A DNA stretch of 64,000 bases from Muribaculaceae bacterium. GTDB taxonomy: Bacteria; Bacteroidota; Bacteroidia; Bacteroidales; Muribaculaceae. Within the stretch, counting starts at the first letter, position 1, and every line of letters begins with the position of its first letter. The notes below the pieces were generated by a model. It had not been told where the DNA came from, searched no databases, and worked only from the letters and a program-made list of their open reading frames with translations. Positions 1-8,568 of this stretch are shown one piece after another. The DNA lies in NCBI GenBank assembly GCA_014867205.1, contig WGUO01000010.1, positions 34,712 through 98,711 of the forward strand, written 5' to 3'. Position numbers and translations under genes: made by a program.

Positions 1-756
1 CCTGGCAAACTTTTTCAGGATGATATCAAGGATATAGTAAAGACTGCTACAATTATGTCATTTGTGGGCGCCGGAGCCAACCGTCTCTCAGAGATAGCTG
101 CGCGTTGCAACGAACCGGCCACCAACCTCTCGCGCCCATTGAAAAAACTTCTTGACCTTGGCTTTCTGGAGAAAGAGATTCCTTTTGGTGTAAACGAGAA
201 GAATAACAAGAAATCCATATACAGGATCTCGGATCCTTTTCTTGCATTCTATTATCGATTTGTTGTTCCCAACAGGTCTTTCATAGAACTTGACCGCAGG
301 CTGCCCGTTGAGATTATGCTTAATGCTCAGTTCTCGAATTTTATCGGCAATCAATGGGAGAAAATATGTCGCGACGCCATCACAGGCAACACCCTCGACA
401 ATATAATCTATGGAAAGGCATCGCGTTGGTGGGGTACCGTTATCAACGAAGAAAAGGTCAACGAACAGATTGAACTCGATGTGGTCTGTGAGTCACTTGA
501 CCACCGATATCTGCTGGTAGGTGAATGTAAATGGACCTCGGCGCAGAACTCCGGCAGACTTTTTGCCGATTTGTCAAGGAAGGCAAACCTCCTTCCCTTT
601 GCAGGCGGCAAGACAATAGTCCCGGTGCTATTTCTAAAGACACCCCCTTCTGACCTGGATTGTCCCGGAGGCCCGGATTATCCGGGGACCGCTCCTTCTG
701 CGGCACCGGGGCGTATTCTTCTCCCCTCCGACGTAATTTCCATGATATCGGAGTAG
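1..756 (+). CDS. DUF234-type AAA ATPase, C-terminal part (5' end outside window)
   Basis: The reading frame is open from base 1, so the start lies upstream; only the C-terminal 250 or so residues are visible. What is seen is a winged-helix region (GANRLSEIAARCNEPATNLS) followed by the ISDPFLAFYYRFV signature and a PD-(D/E)xK-like core with an ELDVV strand and a GECKW strand. This arrangement is typical of archaeal-type ATPases with a C-terminal DUF234 nuclease-like domain, which are common in Bacteroidales. The ATPase domain itself is not in the window. The true cellular role of the family is unknown; toxin or mobile-element functions have been suggested. The domain call is good, the function is not known. 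Confidence 0.75.
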   Translation, partial: PGKLFQDDIKDIVKTATIMSFVGAGANRLSEIAARCNEPATNLSRPLKKLLDLGFLEKEIPFGVNEKNNKKSIYRISDPFLAFYYRFVVPNRSFIELDRRLPVEIMLNAQFSNFIGNQWEKICRDAITGNTLDNIIYGKASRWWGTVINEEKVNEQIELDVVCESLDHRYLLVGECKWTSAQNSGRLFADLSRKANLLPFAGGKTIVPVLFLKTPPSDLDCPGGPDYPGTAPSAAPGRILLPSDVISMISE

Positions 757-777
757 ACTTGCCGATCCGGTAAGCGG

Positions 778-1291
778 TCAATTGCCGGCGGCGTAGCGGG
801 CAGCCACTCCGGTGGCAAGCCAGTGAAGCTCGTCGCGTAGCCAGGCGGGGGCGAGAACCTCGGCGGTGCGGCCCAGACGCAGTATCTCGTGCTGAAACTG
901 GTATTCGGGCCTGAGGTTGTATTCGTAGTCGGTGAAGTCCTCGCCTGTCTTCTTGATGCGCCGCGAGGGGTGCAGGGGCAAGGTCTCGATATAGGTGCGC
1001 TGCTTGCCGTAGACGCGTAGCACGACCTTCTCGCAGTCGAAGTCGTTGTCGAGGTTTATGCCGATCCCCTCGTCAAATTTCTCCTTTATCGCGGATATTT
1101 TTGTTTCTTGACCGGTTGCAGAGGATGTCAATGCCGAATATGTCGGCGCTGGCTTGACGGTGGCGGTGGAAGGCTCGTTCGGGGATCTGCGCCTCGTCCT
1201 CGAGGCGCAGGGAGCGCTCGTCAAGCCATTTACGGTTTATCTCCTCGAGGGTGATGTGTCCGGTTCGCCGTATGGTGTCGATGAGCCACAC
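778..1291 (-). pseudogene. WYL-domain regulator remnant (internal deletion and frameshift)
   Basis: The N-terminal piece, starting at 1291, reads MWLIDTIRRTGHITLEEINR and matches the helix-turn-helix start of Bacteroidales WYL-domain proteins. The C-terminal piece, ending at 778 in another frame, carries KFDEGIGIN, VVLRVYGKQRTYIETLPLH and APAWLRDELHW, the usual end of the same family. The two pieces meet near 1085-1110. Family members are about 300 residues; here roughly the middle third, including the WYL core, is missing. A deletion that also shifted the frame explains this. Downstream on the other strand lies another decayed gene, so this is a small degenerate zone. Confidence 0.75.
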
Positions 1292-1526
1292 TTATCGTCT
1301 TAGCAGTCGCACGGAAGAAGTCATAGGGCAGAGTTATGAGTTACTAGGTTTTTTAGGTCATAGATAGCAAAGATAATGTTTTATTCTGTCATTTCGCGGC
1401 AGAATGTGAAGAATTTTGCGCTCAGGGTATATTGGGGCTCAAAAAATTTTACGCAGCTGCGATTATTCATTATTTTGTGTAGTACATCAGATAATTATCA
1501 AGTCTAAGTAAATAAAGTTAGTATTC

Positions 1527-1634
1527 ATGCGTGAAATCAAGCATATATTCAAGCGAAAACTCTACCAGCGGCTGCTCGACTGGAAAAGAGTGGAGGATGG
1601 CCAGACTGCCATTCTGATAGAGGGGGCGCGCTGA
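1527..1634 (+). pseudogene. N-terminal fragment of a DUF4143-type AAA ATPase
   Basis: A 35-residue reading frame begins MREIKHIFKRKLYQRLLDW and runs to DGQTAILIEGAR before a TGA stop. This is the characteristic start of Bacteroidales AAA ATPases, which normally continue as GARRxGKST, the Walker A loop. The frame is cut exactly before Walker A, and no continuation was found in the other frames up to the next gene. It is therefore a broken leftover, not a short gene. The recognition rests on family memory of the N-terminal motif. Confidence 0.6.
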
Positions 1635-1665
1635 CGTCGGTAGACCCGTAATAGACTCCCTTTTA

Positions 1666-1696
1666 TTGGCGGGGTCGGCTATAGTCTGTAATTTTG
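1666..1696 (+). promoter_or_regulatory. Bacteroidetes-type promoter for the LRR gene
   Basis: TTG at 1666-1668, a 20-base spacer and TAATTTTG at 1689-1696 match the -33/-7 consensus (TTTG, 19-21 bases, TAnnTTTG). The predicted transcript would begin near 1703, about 17 bases before the ATG at 1720. Confidence 0.6.
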
Positions 1697-1719
1697 CAGC
1701 TTGACCAATTAACCAATAT

Positions 1720-3519
1720 ATGATTAGGAAATATGCATTAATGGCACTCGTCGCGCTGTGCGCCTTGTCCGCGCAGGCAATTGTCTGGAAGTATGACAAC
1801 TATGACAAGCAGAAAAAGACCTGCCGCTTCTCAGGCTGGGGAGGCTCGCAACCCTCGTCGGGCAAACTGAAGATCAAGGAGACCACCGAGCAGGATGGCG
1901 TCACATATAAGGTGACCGCCATAAAGGAGGGCGCCCTCAACGGACTCGACCAGGTGACCGAACTGACAATCCCGGCCAATATCCGTCGCATTGAGCCTAT
2001 GGCCGGCTTTCACACCATGACTGCGCTGGCCACAATCAAGGTAAGCAAGAACAACGAGATATATAAGATAGAGAACGGCGTGCTGACCGCCGGTTACCGC
2101 GTGATCTGTCTGCCGCAGAAATCAAAGGTTACGACCGTCTCATTCTCGGAGATGATGGACATCGACCCCTATGCGTTCTACAACTGCGCGAACCTGACGT
2201 CGATAACCTTAGTGTCATATATGGAAGATGTCTCCACCATCGGCAGCTATGCATTCGCAAAGTCGGGGCTGACCTCGATAACGCTACCCAGGTCGTATAA
2301 GCCGGGCGACGAGGTCGGGATACTGGAACGCTGCAGGAAACTGGAGAAAGTAAGGTTCGAGGGAACAAAAGTGGTGGTGTGTAAGGCTTTCGCACGCAAC
2401 TGTCCGAACCTGACGGAGGTGGCCTTCAACGGCACTCCGAGCGAGATACGCCAGGCTGCCTTCAAGAACTGCGTGTCTCTAACTGACTTCAAGCTGAACG
2501 CGGAGGTGACGATGCGCGAGGACAGCATCTTCTATAACACGGGCTTCCGCACCGTTAGCTTTACCGGTCAGGCCGGCGGACAGGGGCGTGCGTTGGGCGC
2601 GGCGATGTTCTCCGCATGCCGCGACCTGGAGTCAATCGATTTCTCGCGCGTTGTGACCGACAACGTCAACAGCCTTTTCCTGAGGTCGTGCTTCGTCGAC
2701 AGGTGCCCTAAACTGAAGACAGTGGAGTTTCCCGACTACGTGGAGACCTCATACGCGAATGATCCGGAAAGATCGAGCTTTACGTTCGGGCTCGACACCC
2801 CGCTCCGCAAGATCGTGATCACCAACCTTAAGAACGCAAACAACTATCTCGTCAACTATAACGCGCGCAGCGTTCAGCCGGAGGTCTACCTCACGGCATT
2901 CGGCAGGGACTATGACTTCGCGTGGGACGATTTCTGCGACATGAAATGGTTCTTCAAGGCATCTGACGGCGCGACGATCGACGCCTCGTTCTATTGCGCC
3001 GACATCTCACCGATGATGACAGGTGTATGCCCCTACGCCACCTACTATATCCCCTGGGGACACCCCGGGAACTATGCCGACGCCGTGGCGGCGGGCAACA
3101 AGGTCTATGAGATGTTTACCTGGACGATTGCCCGCGAGGATGGCCTGACGGTGCTTCGCTACAAGCCGGAGTTCACGTGGGCATCATGCCCGGAGGTGGT
3201 CTTCAACGACGTGCAGCGGTGCGCGACGTCTGACAATGTGGCCAGGACGGTCGTTGACCTTGACGTGCTGCAGAATGTAAGGATCGTGACGAACGTCAAC
3301 GGCGTCAACCTCACCACGAAATATCCCAAGGGTATGTTCCCCGTCGAGACAGGAGTCGGGGGCGTCGAGCCGGAAGGAGAGGAAGGCCCGGCACAGGTCT
3401 ACGACCTGAACGGCACGCTGCTGATGGAGACCGATGACGCGACGCCCGACCTCTCGCCGCTACCCGCCGACCTCTACATCGTGCGGACCGCAGCCGGCAT
3501 CCGCAAAGTTAGACGATAG
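1720..3519 (+). CDS. BspA-like leucine-rich-repeat secreted protein
   Basis: A 599-residue protein with a Sec signal peptide (MIRKYALMALVALCALSAQA, cleavage before IVW). The body holds irregular LRR_5 (BspA/Treponema type) repeats from about residue 50 to 300, seen as recurring phrases such as TELTIPANIRRIEP, IDPYAFYNCANLTSITL and TIGSYAFAKSGLTSITLP. The last 40 residues (VYDLNGTLL to AAGIRKVRR) resemble the C-terminal sorting domain of type IX secretion substrates. It is thus probably exported to the surface, where BspA-like proteins bind host or microbial ligands. It has its own promoter upstream and a strong terminator downstream, so it is monocistronic. The ligand is unknown. Confidence 0.8.
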   Translation: MIRKYALMALVALCALSAQAIVWKYDNYDKQKKTCRFSGWGGSQPSSGKLKIKETTEQDGVTYKVTAIKEGALNGLDQVTELTIPANIRRIEPMAGFHTMTALATIKVSKNNEIYKIENGVLTAGYRVICLPQKSKVTTVSFSEMMDIDPYAFYNCANLTSITLVSYMEDVSTIGSYAFAKSGLTSITLPRSYKPGDEVGILERCRKLEKVRFEGTKVVVCKAFARNCPNLTEVAFNGTPSEIRQAAFKNCVSLTDFKLNAEVTMREDSIFYNTGFRTVSFTGQAGGQGRALGAAMFSACRDLESIDFSRVVTDNVNSLFLRSCFVDRCPKLKTVEFPDYVETSYANDPERSSFTFGLDTPLRKIVITNLKNANNYLVNYNARSVQPEVYLTAFGRDYDFAWDDFCDMKWFFKASDGATIDASFYCADISPMMTGVCPYATYYIPWGHPGNYADAVAAGNKVYEMFTWTIAREDGLTVLRYKPEFTWASCPEVVFNDVQRCATSDNVARTVVDLDVLQNVRIVTNVNGVNLTTKYPKGMFPVETGVGGVEPEGEEGPAQVYDLNGTLLMETDDATPDLSPLPADLYIVRTAAGIRKVRR

Positions 3520-3611
3520 GCGAAACGCGTCTGACACACGCCTCAATAATCCGGCAACACTATTCAGGTGTCAGGAAATTACAGCAGGGGGGGAGAAGAA
3601 TCCTCTCCGGC

Positions 3612-3644
3612 GCCGGGGTGAGTTATCACTCCGGCCTATTTTTT
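3612..3644 (+). terminator. Intrinsic terminator after the LRR gene
   Basis: A 10-bp stem, 3612-3621 with 3626-3635 (one G-T pair), loop GTTA, followed by a run of six T. It ends the LRR transcript. The rest of the 3520-3921 gap is AT-rich towards its right end and presumably holds the promoter of the porin gene; I did not find a convincing consensus promoter there. Confidence 0.8.
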
Positions 3645-3921
3645 GTCTTATGCAGACCTGCTATTCCGAGAGGCATAGCGGTCTGCTCAGGAGAAGAGAT
3701 TACGCACCGGTAAATGACGCGCCATGCTGTTGCCTTGTCAAAAAAATATCACTGTAAATCAGACGACTCACTTCTGATAAAAAAGCAAAACCTTTTTTAA
3801 ATCCGGTTGTTAATAGAGTATAAACTTAATTCCAAGTCGTTGGGTATCCTCGCACACTTCAATGCGCATGAATTTGCACGGGGCATAACTGAACTACCGC
3901 GAATTGCAAATTCCAATTTCT

Positions 3922-5265
3922 ATGAGCAAGATCCATATGATTGCTTTGATTCTCGCAATCACCCCCGCCTTCCAGCCCCATGCCCAGGACACGTTGCCGG
4001 AACTCACAGGAGACAAGGGCAGCAAGATTGAATTCAAGCGAACGGATGAGGCCACAAGAGAGATTCTCAACAGGCACCGGCCGGCAGAGAACAAAGCCAT
4101 ACCCGCGCCGTCGTTTGTCGTCAAGACAACCAACAACAAGTTCCTCATGACAATCGGAGGGAGCATCAACCTCATCTTCGGATATGACATAGGCAACAAC
4201 CTGTACCGACAGTCGGGCGCCGGCATCAGTTTCGTCACCTCGGCAATCCCCGTGCCGCCCGCAAAAGGGCATAAAAGCGACTTCTTCATCAATCCGTTCA
4301 ACAGCGCGCTGGACATTCAGGTGGTGGGACTCGCCAACACGCCCAATGAAATCAGCGCCTATGTGAAGATCGGGACAAACGGCAACAACATGAACCTGAT
4401 GCTTCAGCGCGCCTATCTGACCTGGCGCAACTTTACGTTCGGCGAGAAACTCACATTACTTCAGGACTGCTACGCCTGTCAGCCACCGACGATTGATCCC
4501 GAGGGGCCGTCGGGTTGCGTATCCAACGTGGCCTATGAGATAAGCTATACGTCTCCGAGCTACGGCGGATTCCGTTACGCCATCGGTCTGGACATGCCTA
4601 CCTACTATTCATCCAACGGCATCTATCGCGGAAAGGATTTCCCGCAGTTTGACGACACCCAGGTCGCGAATTACAAAAACGCGGAACAGCTGATCCCGGA
4701 CATTCCCGCCTGGGTCGAATACAGTTTCTCGAAATGGAACCGCATACGCCTCTCGGGAATACTCCGCAATTTCTCATATGTCGACAATGTGGCCCACAAG
4801 ACGCGTCACATGGCCGGGTGGGGCGCGATGCTCTCAGGGAACTTGAGTCCGTCTGATGTCGTCATCTTCTATTACCAGCTGGCCTATGGAAAAGGAATAG
4901 GCAATTATCTTCAGGACATCGCGGGCAAGCCGATATCTTTCGTGCCGATGGATGATAAGCCGGGGCGCATGAAGGCGTCACCCATGATGGGGCTTAATGC
5001 CGGCGTCTCAATAAACGCCACCAAAAAGCTGCAGTTCAACGCCATGTTCTCCGAAAGCAGGATCTGGGACGTCGCGGACTATTGCAACGCGTTGCCCGAG
5101 TCAGAAAACTACAAATATGCCCTCTACGCCGCAGCCAACTGCTTCTACAACATAACGCCCTATCTGCAATGGGGTCTGGAATACATCTGGGGCCATCGCC
5201 AGACCTGGAATCATGGGGGCGCACACGACAGCCGTATACAGACCCAGCTCCAGTTCACGTTCTGA
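3922..5265 (+). CDS. Outer-membrane porin (DcaP/OprP-like beta-barrel)
   Basis: 447 residues from the ATG at 3922; an upstream TTG would add six residues but would spoil the signal peptide, so the ATG was chosen. Signal peptide MSKIHMIALILAITPAFQPHA, mature start near QDTLP. After a short charged linker, the chain has alternating aromatic/polar strands (FLMTIGGSINLIFGYDIG, LQRAYLTWRNFTFG, VEYSFSKWNRIRLSGILRN) and ends in QTQLQFTF, with the terminal aromatic typical of barrel insertion. The family forms diffusion channels for small, often anionic, solutes. It is the first gene of a same-strand series with MFS and hydrolase genes and could bring their substrate across the outer membrane. Specificity is inference. 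Confidence 0.75.
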   Translation: MSKIHMIALILAITPAFQPHAQDTLPELTGDKGSKIEFKRTDEATREILNRHRPAENKAIPAPSFVVKTTNNKFLMTIGGSINLIFGYDIGNNLYRQSGAGISFVTSAIPVPPAKGHKSDFFINPFNSALDIQVVGLANTPNEISAYVKIGTNGNNMNLMLQRAYLTWRNFTFGEKLTLLQDCYACQPPTIDPEGPSGCVSNVAYEISYTSPSYGGFRYAIGLDMPTYYSSNGIYRGKDFPQFDDTQVANYKNAEQLIPDIPAWVEYSFSKWNRIRLSGILRNFSYVDNVAHKTRHMAGWGAMLSGNLSPSDVVIFYYQLAYGKGIGNYLQDIAGKPISFVPMDDKPGRMKASPMMGLNAGVSINATKKLQFNAMFSESRIWDVADYCNALPESENYKYALYAAANCFYNITPYLQWGLEYIWGHRQTWNHGGAHDSRIQTQLQFTF

Positions 5266-5333
5266 ACAGCGCATCCCCTGCGCGACAAAATAGAAAAACA
5301 CACATACTCGCATATCTATAAACAATTACCGCT

Positions 5334-6740
5334 ATGTTACGAATAAAATCAGGTTACGGAAACCAGACACTCCCGTTATGGGCTGTCTTCAATCTGTACG
5401 TCATCTACATCTGTACATCCATTCCGGGACTGGCCATCACTCCGATAATGAGCGACCTGACCAAGATATTCCCGGGCACCTCCCAGCTCGAGTCACAGAT
5501 GCTCGAGATTGGCCCGAACATCGCCGCCATACCGTTTGTGTTTCTCGGCGGCTGGATCGGCACAAAGTTCAACAACAACAGGCTTACCACCTGGACATGC
5601 CTTCTTTACGGCATCTGCGGCGTGCTGTTCTTCTTTGTGCCCAACATGGTCACGCTAATTATACTGAGTTTCCTGATCGGAATAGCCGCCGGTATACTGA
5701 GCCCCCTTGCGTCTGCCTTCGTGGCCGACATGTTCGGCGGGGAGAAACGCACCAAACAGTTCGGTTATACATCGGCCACGCTCAACCTTGTGCTGATGGG
5801 CTGCGTCATCGCCACGGGATATCTGGCGAAGATAAGCTGGCGACTTCCATTCATGATCTACCTGCTTCCCTTCGTGCCACTGCTGTTCGCGCGTAAATTC
5901 GGCCAGTATATTCCCACGCCGGCCCCGCAGCCGGGAGCCAAGAAAGTGAAATACAAATTCTCCGAGCAGGTCAATGTCTGGATGCTTACAAGATATTGTG
6001 TCTATTACCTGTTCATCACGCTGGTGATCGCCTCCATATCGATGTACATACCGTTCAGGTTCACAAACTCCTCGACGGCAGGCGACCTCACCTCGGTCCT
6101 CTTCTTCGGAATCATGGCTTCGGGATATACCCTTAACTGGTGCGTGAGGTTACTACGCGGGCACGTCGCCGTGGCGGTCATGCTGTTCACAGTGATCGGA
6201 TTTGCCGTCATAGCCCTTTTCGACAATCCCATTCTGGTGGGTCTCGGCATTCTGATAGCGACATATTTCTACGGCATAGCGCAACCCTACTACTATGACA
6301 GGCTCTCGGTGGCCTCGACCAGGATAGCGCTGACCCTGACTCTCGCCATATTCGCGTCGATGGACTCCATAGGCAACGTCGTGGCTCCCTTCATCATCGA
6401 CGGCATCGCAAAACTGTTCCATACCTCGACCAACAGCGACCCCAACGTGGCGTTCTGGATCTGCACATGGATGTCTGTCGCCGTTCTCGCGGCCGTCATA
6501 GTCTATGAGATCATAGTACGCTCCAGAAAGCATCTTGCCGACAGCCGCGCACTCAAGACGCAGGACGCCACGACCCGGCAGAACATGCAGGCGGCAAAAG
6601 ACAATGAGATCAGGATTGCGGCCGCCAACAGCGCCAACAACCATCCGGTGGCATCGCTCACGATGTCTCCCGACTCCGCCTATAAGGATCCGGCTGCTGT
6701 GGCAGACGCAAAGACCGTCAAGGGTACACCCGAGTCTTAA
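5334..6740 (+). CDS. MFS transporter (first of three)
   Basis: 468 residues with about 12 hydrophobic helices in two halves split by a charged loop near residues 200-215. Conserved parts include SIPGLAITPIMSDLTKIFPG in helix 1 and GIAAGILSPLASAFVADMFG in helix 4/5, the latter matching the drug:H+ antiporter/sugar MFS layout. A long hydrophilic C-terminal tail of about 70 residues (from SRKHLADS) is an unusual addition absent from the other two paralogs. The gene starts 68 bases after the porin and is followed 77 bases later by the first hydrolase, so co-transcription is likely. Whether it imports the hydrolase substrate or exports a product cannot be told. Confidence 0.8.
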   Translation: MLRIKSGYGNQTLPLWAVFNLYVIYICTSIPGLAITPIMSDLTKIFPGTSQLESQMLEIGPNIAAIPFVFLGGWIGTKFNNNRLTTWTCLLYGICGVLFFFVPNMVTLIILSFLIGIAAGILSPLASAFVADMFGGEKRTKQFGYTSATLNLVLMGCVIATGYLAKISWRLPFMIYLLPFVPLLFARKFGQYIPTPAPQPGAKKVKYKFSEQVNVWMLTRYCVYYLFITLVIASISMYIPFRFTNSSTAGDLTSVLFFGIMASGYTLNWCVRLLRGHVAVAVMLFTVIGFAVIALFDNPILVGLGILIATYFYGIAQPYYYDRLSVASTRIALTLTLAIFASMDSIGNVVAPFIIDGIAKLFHTSTNSDPNVAFWICTWMSVAVLAAVIVYEIIVRSRKHLADSRALKTQDATTRQNMQAAKDNEIRIAAANSANNHPVASLTMSPDSAYKDPAAVADAKTVKGTPES

Positions 6741-6817
6741 GGCTCACATCGGGCCATACAGGCGCGACAGTCTCAACATACTCTTAAATTAGAACTAAGT
6801 TTTTATATACTAATACT

Positions 6818-8485
6818 ATGTACACACCAAAATTTAAAAACACCGAACCCCGCGAGTTCGTACTCAACGAATATGCCAGAGGGTATGCGCAGTGTATCGA
6901 CAACAACTGGAATTTCGCTGTCTACGCGCAGGATCCGTCGGTAAGCATTTACCAGAATGAATACAATGCCGGATACGTACAGGGAAAAATCCAGGGCAAC
7001 AAGCTGATAAAGGCCACAAGAAACAACACGTGGCGCTGGTACGTGCTGGACGAGGGCCCCGGCGCAAATTCGGTGACACCTCCTGCAGGTGCTGTGGAAC
7101 AGGCCACCAAGGCTCTTGTCGACAACTACAATTACATGACCGATTACGTGGAGAAGCATCAGGACGACAAGCGTATCCAGGGGATTATACGGCTGATGTT
7201 CCGCATGCTGGGAATCTACCACGGCTCGGCCGACAAAGAGGCGATGAAGGACGTGGCGTTCGACAACCTTAAGATGAGCAACATGGATCCCTCCGAGCTG
7301 AAGATGAACTCCGGCGATGAGCCCCTCACCTTCATCGACATCTATTTCCTCAACGCCCAGATGGACCTGTGGGACGCCATCGGCAAGGAACTCGGCGTCG
7401 ATTTCAACGCCGTGGAGAAGAGCGACAAGGAACATACTCTCCAGGAGAAAGAGGATAGCGAGCGCATGGCCAAGAACGACCGCCTGAAACCGGGGCGCTG
7501 CTCAGGTTTCGTGACCAAACTCGACAATGGCGAGATACTGTGGACACACACCTCCTGGTGCTGCTTCTTCGCGCAGAGCTGCGCCGTGACCTACGTGGTC
7601 GGCGACGACTTCCTGACGCAGAACTCCTTCTGCCCCGGCCAGTTCGGCTCAAACACCGACTTCGGTTTCAACGGGCACGGAATCGGCTTCAACGAGACGA
7701 CCGAGACCTATTTCTACAACGAATCCAAGACACTGGGCCTTTGGCTGACATGGCGCGCCGCAGCCGCCGAGTCGTTCGCCACATCCATAGATGATTTTTA
7801 CGAATATGTCAAACTCGACAACACCGGCACATATCTGAACGCCTACATGCTTGTGGACGCATACCGAGGCGAGTTCGGCATGATCGACATGAGCTACGCC
7901 CGCTTCGCGCTCTTTAAAGGCGACGGCAAGAATCTCACCGTCAAGGATTCCACCGGCTACGAGCCCAATTTCCTGGACTATGACCACCATATGATCAGCC
8001 CGTCGTACGTGCTGGGATGCAATATACCGGTCTACAAGCGCATCTGGCGCGAGCTGCAGACCATCGACGGCGCGCCTAAACGCCGTTACCAGCTCTACCG
8101 CCACATCGGAGGCGTCAGGACTATGGACGATGCCAAGAACCTCATCACATACAACGACGATCTCGAGCCCATCTCGATAGCAGGCCGGTGGGACAAGAAT
8201 TACGGAACATCCGAATTCCTCCGCTACCAGCCTCACGGATCAATCGATGCCAAGGCCTTCGGCACCGAGGAAATAAAGAAAGTCCTTGCCTCCCTCTCCA
8301 TGAAGCCCAGCAAGGATGGCCAGAAGACTTCGTTCTGGATGCGCTTCGGCAGCGTAAAACTGGACGGAACGCCATTCATCTGGTCAGAGTCCGTATGGGC
8401 GAGGTTCAAACAGCCTGAGGAGGTCGACTGCATCCCCGACGCCATCGACGGAACGTGGAACCGCGTGAAACTCTTCATGGAGTAA
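6818..8485 (+). CDS. Phospholipase-B-like Ntn-hydrolase, copy 1
   Basis: 555 residues, no signal peptide. The features match the PLBD/LAMA phospholipase-B-like family: an N-terminal AGYVQG segment (AGYxEG in eukaryotic members), GRCSGFV with the presumed self-processing nucleophile Cys228, then WTHTSW (His244, Trp247), the HGIGFNETT segment, NTGTYLNAYMLVD, DLEPISIAGRWD, HGSIDAKAF and FIWSESVWA, in the family order. Eukaryotic members cleave themselves before the Cys and hydrolyse acyl bonds of lipids or amides. Lack of a signal peptide places this protein in the cytoplasm, unlike the lysosomal homologs, so the substrate must be imported; the porin and MFS neighbours fit. The substrate is unknown (acyl amides, acyl amino acids and lysolipids are all possible). 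Confidence 0.7.
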   Translation: MYTPKFKNTEPREFVLNEYARGYAQCIDNNWNFAVYAQDPSVSIYQNEYNAGYVQGKIQGNKLIKATRNNTWRWYVLDEGPGANSVTPPAGAVEQATKALVDNYNYMTDYVEKHQDDKRIQGIIRLMFRMLGIYHGSADKEAMKDVAFDNLKMSNMDPSELKMNSGDEPLTFIDIYFLNAQMDLWDAIGKELGVDFNAVEKSDKEHTLQEKEDSERMAKNDRLKPGRCSGFVTKLDNGEILWTHTSWCCFFAQSCAVTYVVGDDFLTQNSFCPGQFGSNTDFGFNGHGIGFNETTETYFYNESKTLGLWLTWRAAAAESFATSIDDFYEYVKLDNTGTYLNAYMLVDAYRGEFGMIDMSYARFALFKGDGKNLTVKDSTGYEPNFLDYDHHMISPSYVLGCNIPVYKRIWRELQTIDGAPKRRYQLYRHIGGVRTMDDAKNLITYNDDLEPISIAGRWDKNYGTSEFLRYQPHGSIDAKAFGTEEIKKVLASLSMKPSKDGQKTSFWMRFGSVKLDGTPFIWSESVWARFKQPEEVDCIPDAIDGTWNRVKLFME

Positions 8486-8541
8486 ATGCCTGAACCGTAC
8501 AAGAGAGCAAACTTTCAACAATCGTTTAACATCTAAAATAC

Positions 8542-8559
8542 CTTGCGCACCGGCGCAAG
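8542..8559 (+). promoter_or_regulatory. Hairpin directly before hydrolase copy 2
   Basis: A perfect 7-bp GC-rich stem, 8542-8548 with 8553-8559, loop ACCG, ends nine bases before the ATG at 8569. There is no T-run, so it is not a terminator. It may protect the downstream transcript or tune translation between the two hydrolase genes. Confidence 0.5.
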
Positions 8560-8568
8560 AATAAGAAT

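Noticed and set aside
1518..1799. A 93-codon minus-strand frame
   Set aside because: Runs opposite to the ATPase remnant, the promoter and the signal peptide of the LRR gene; no homology recognised.
3434..3757. A 107-codon plus-strand frame at the end of the LRR gene
   Set aside because: Overlaps the LRR coding end and the terminator; no protein character.
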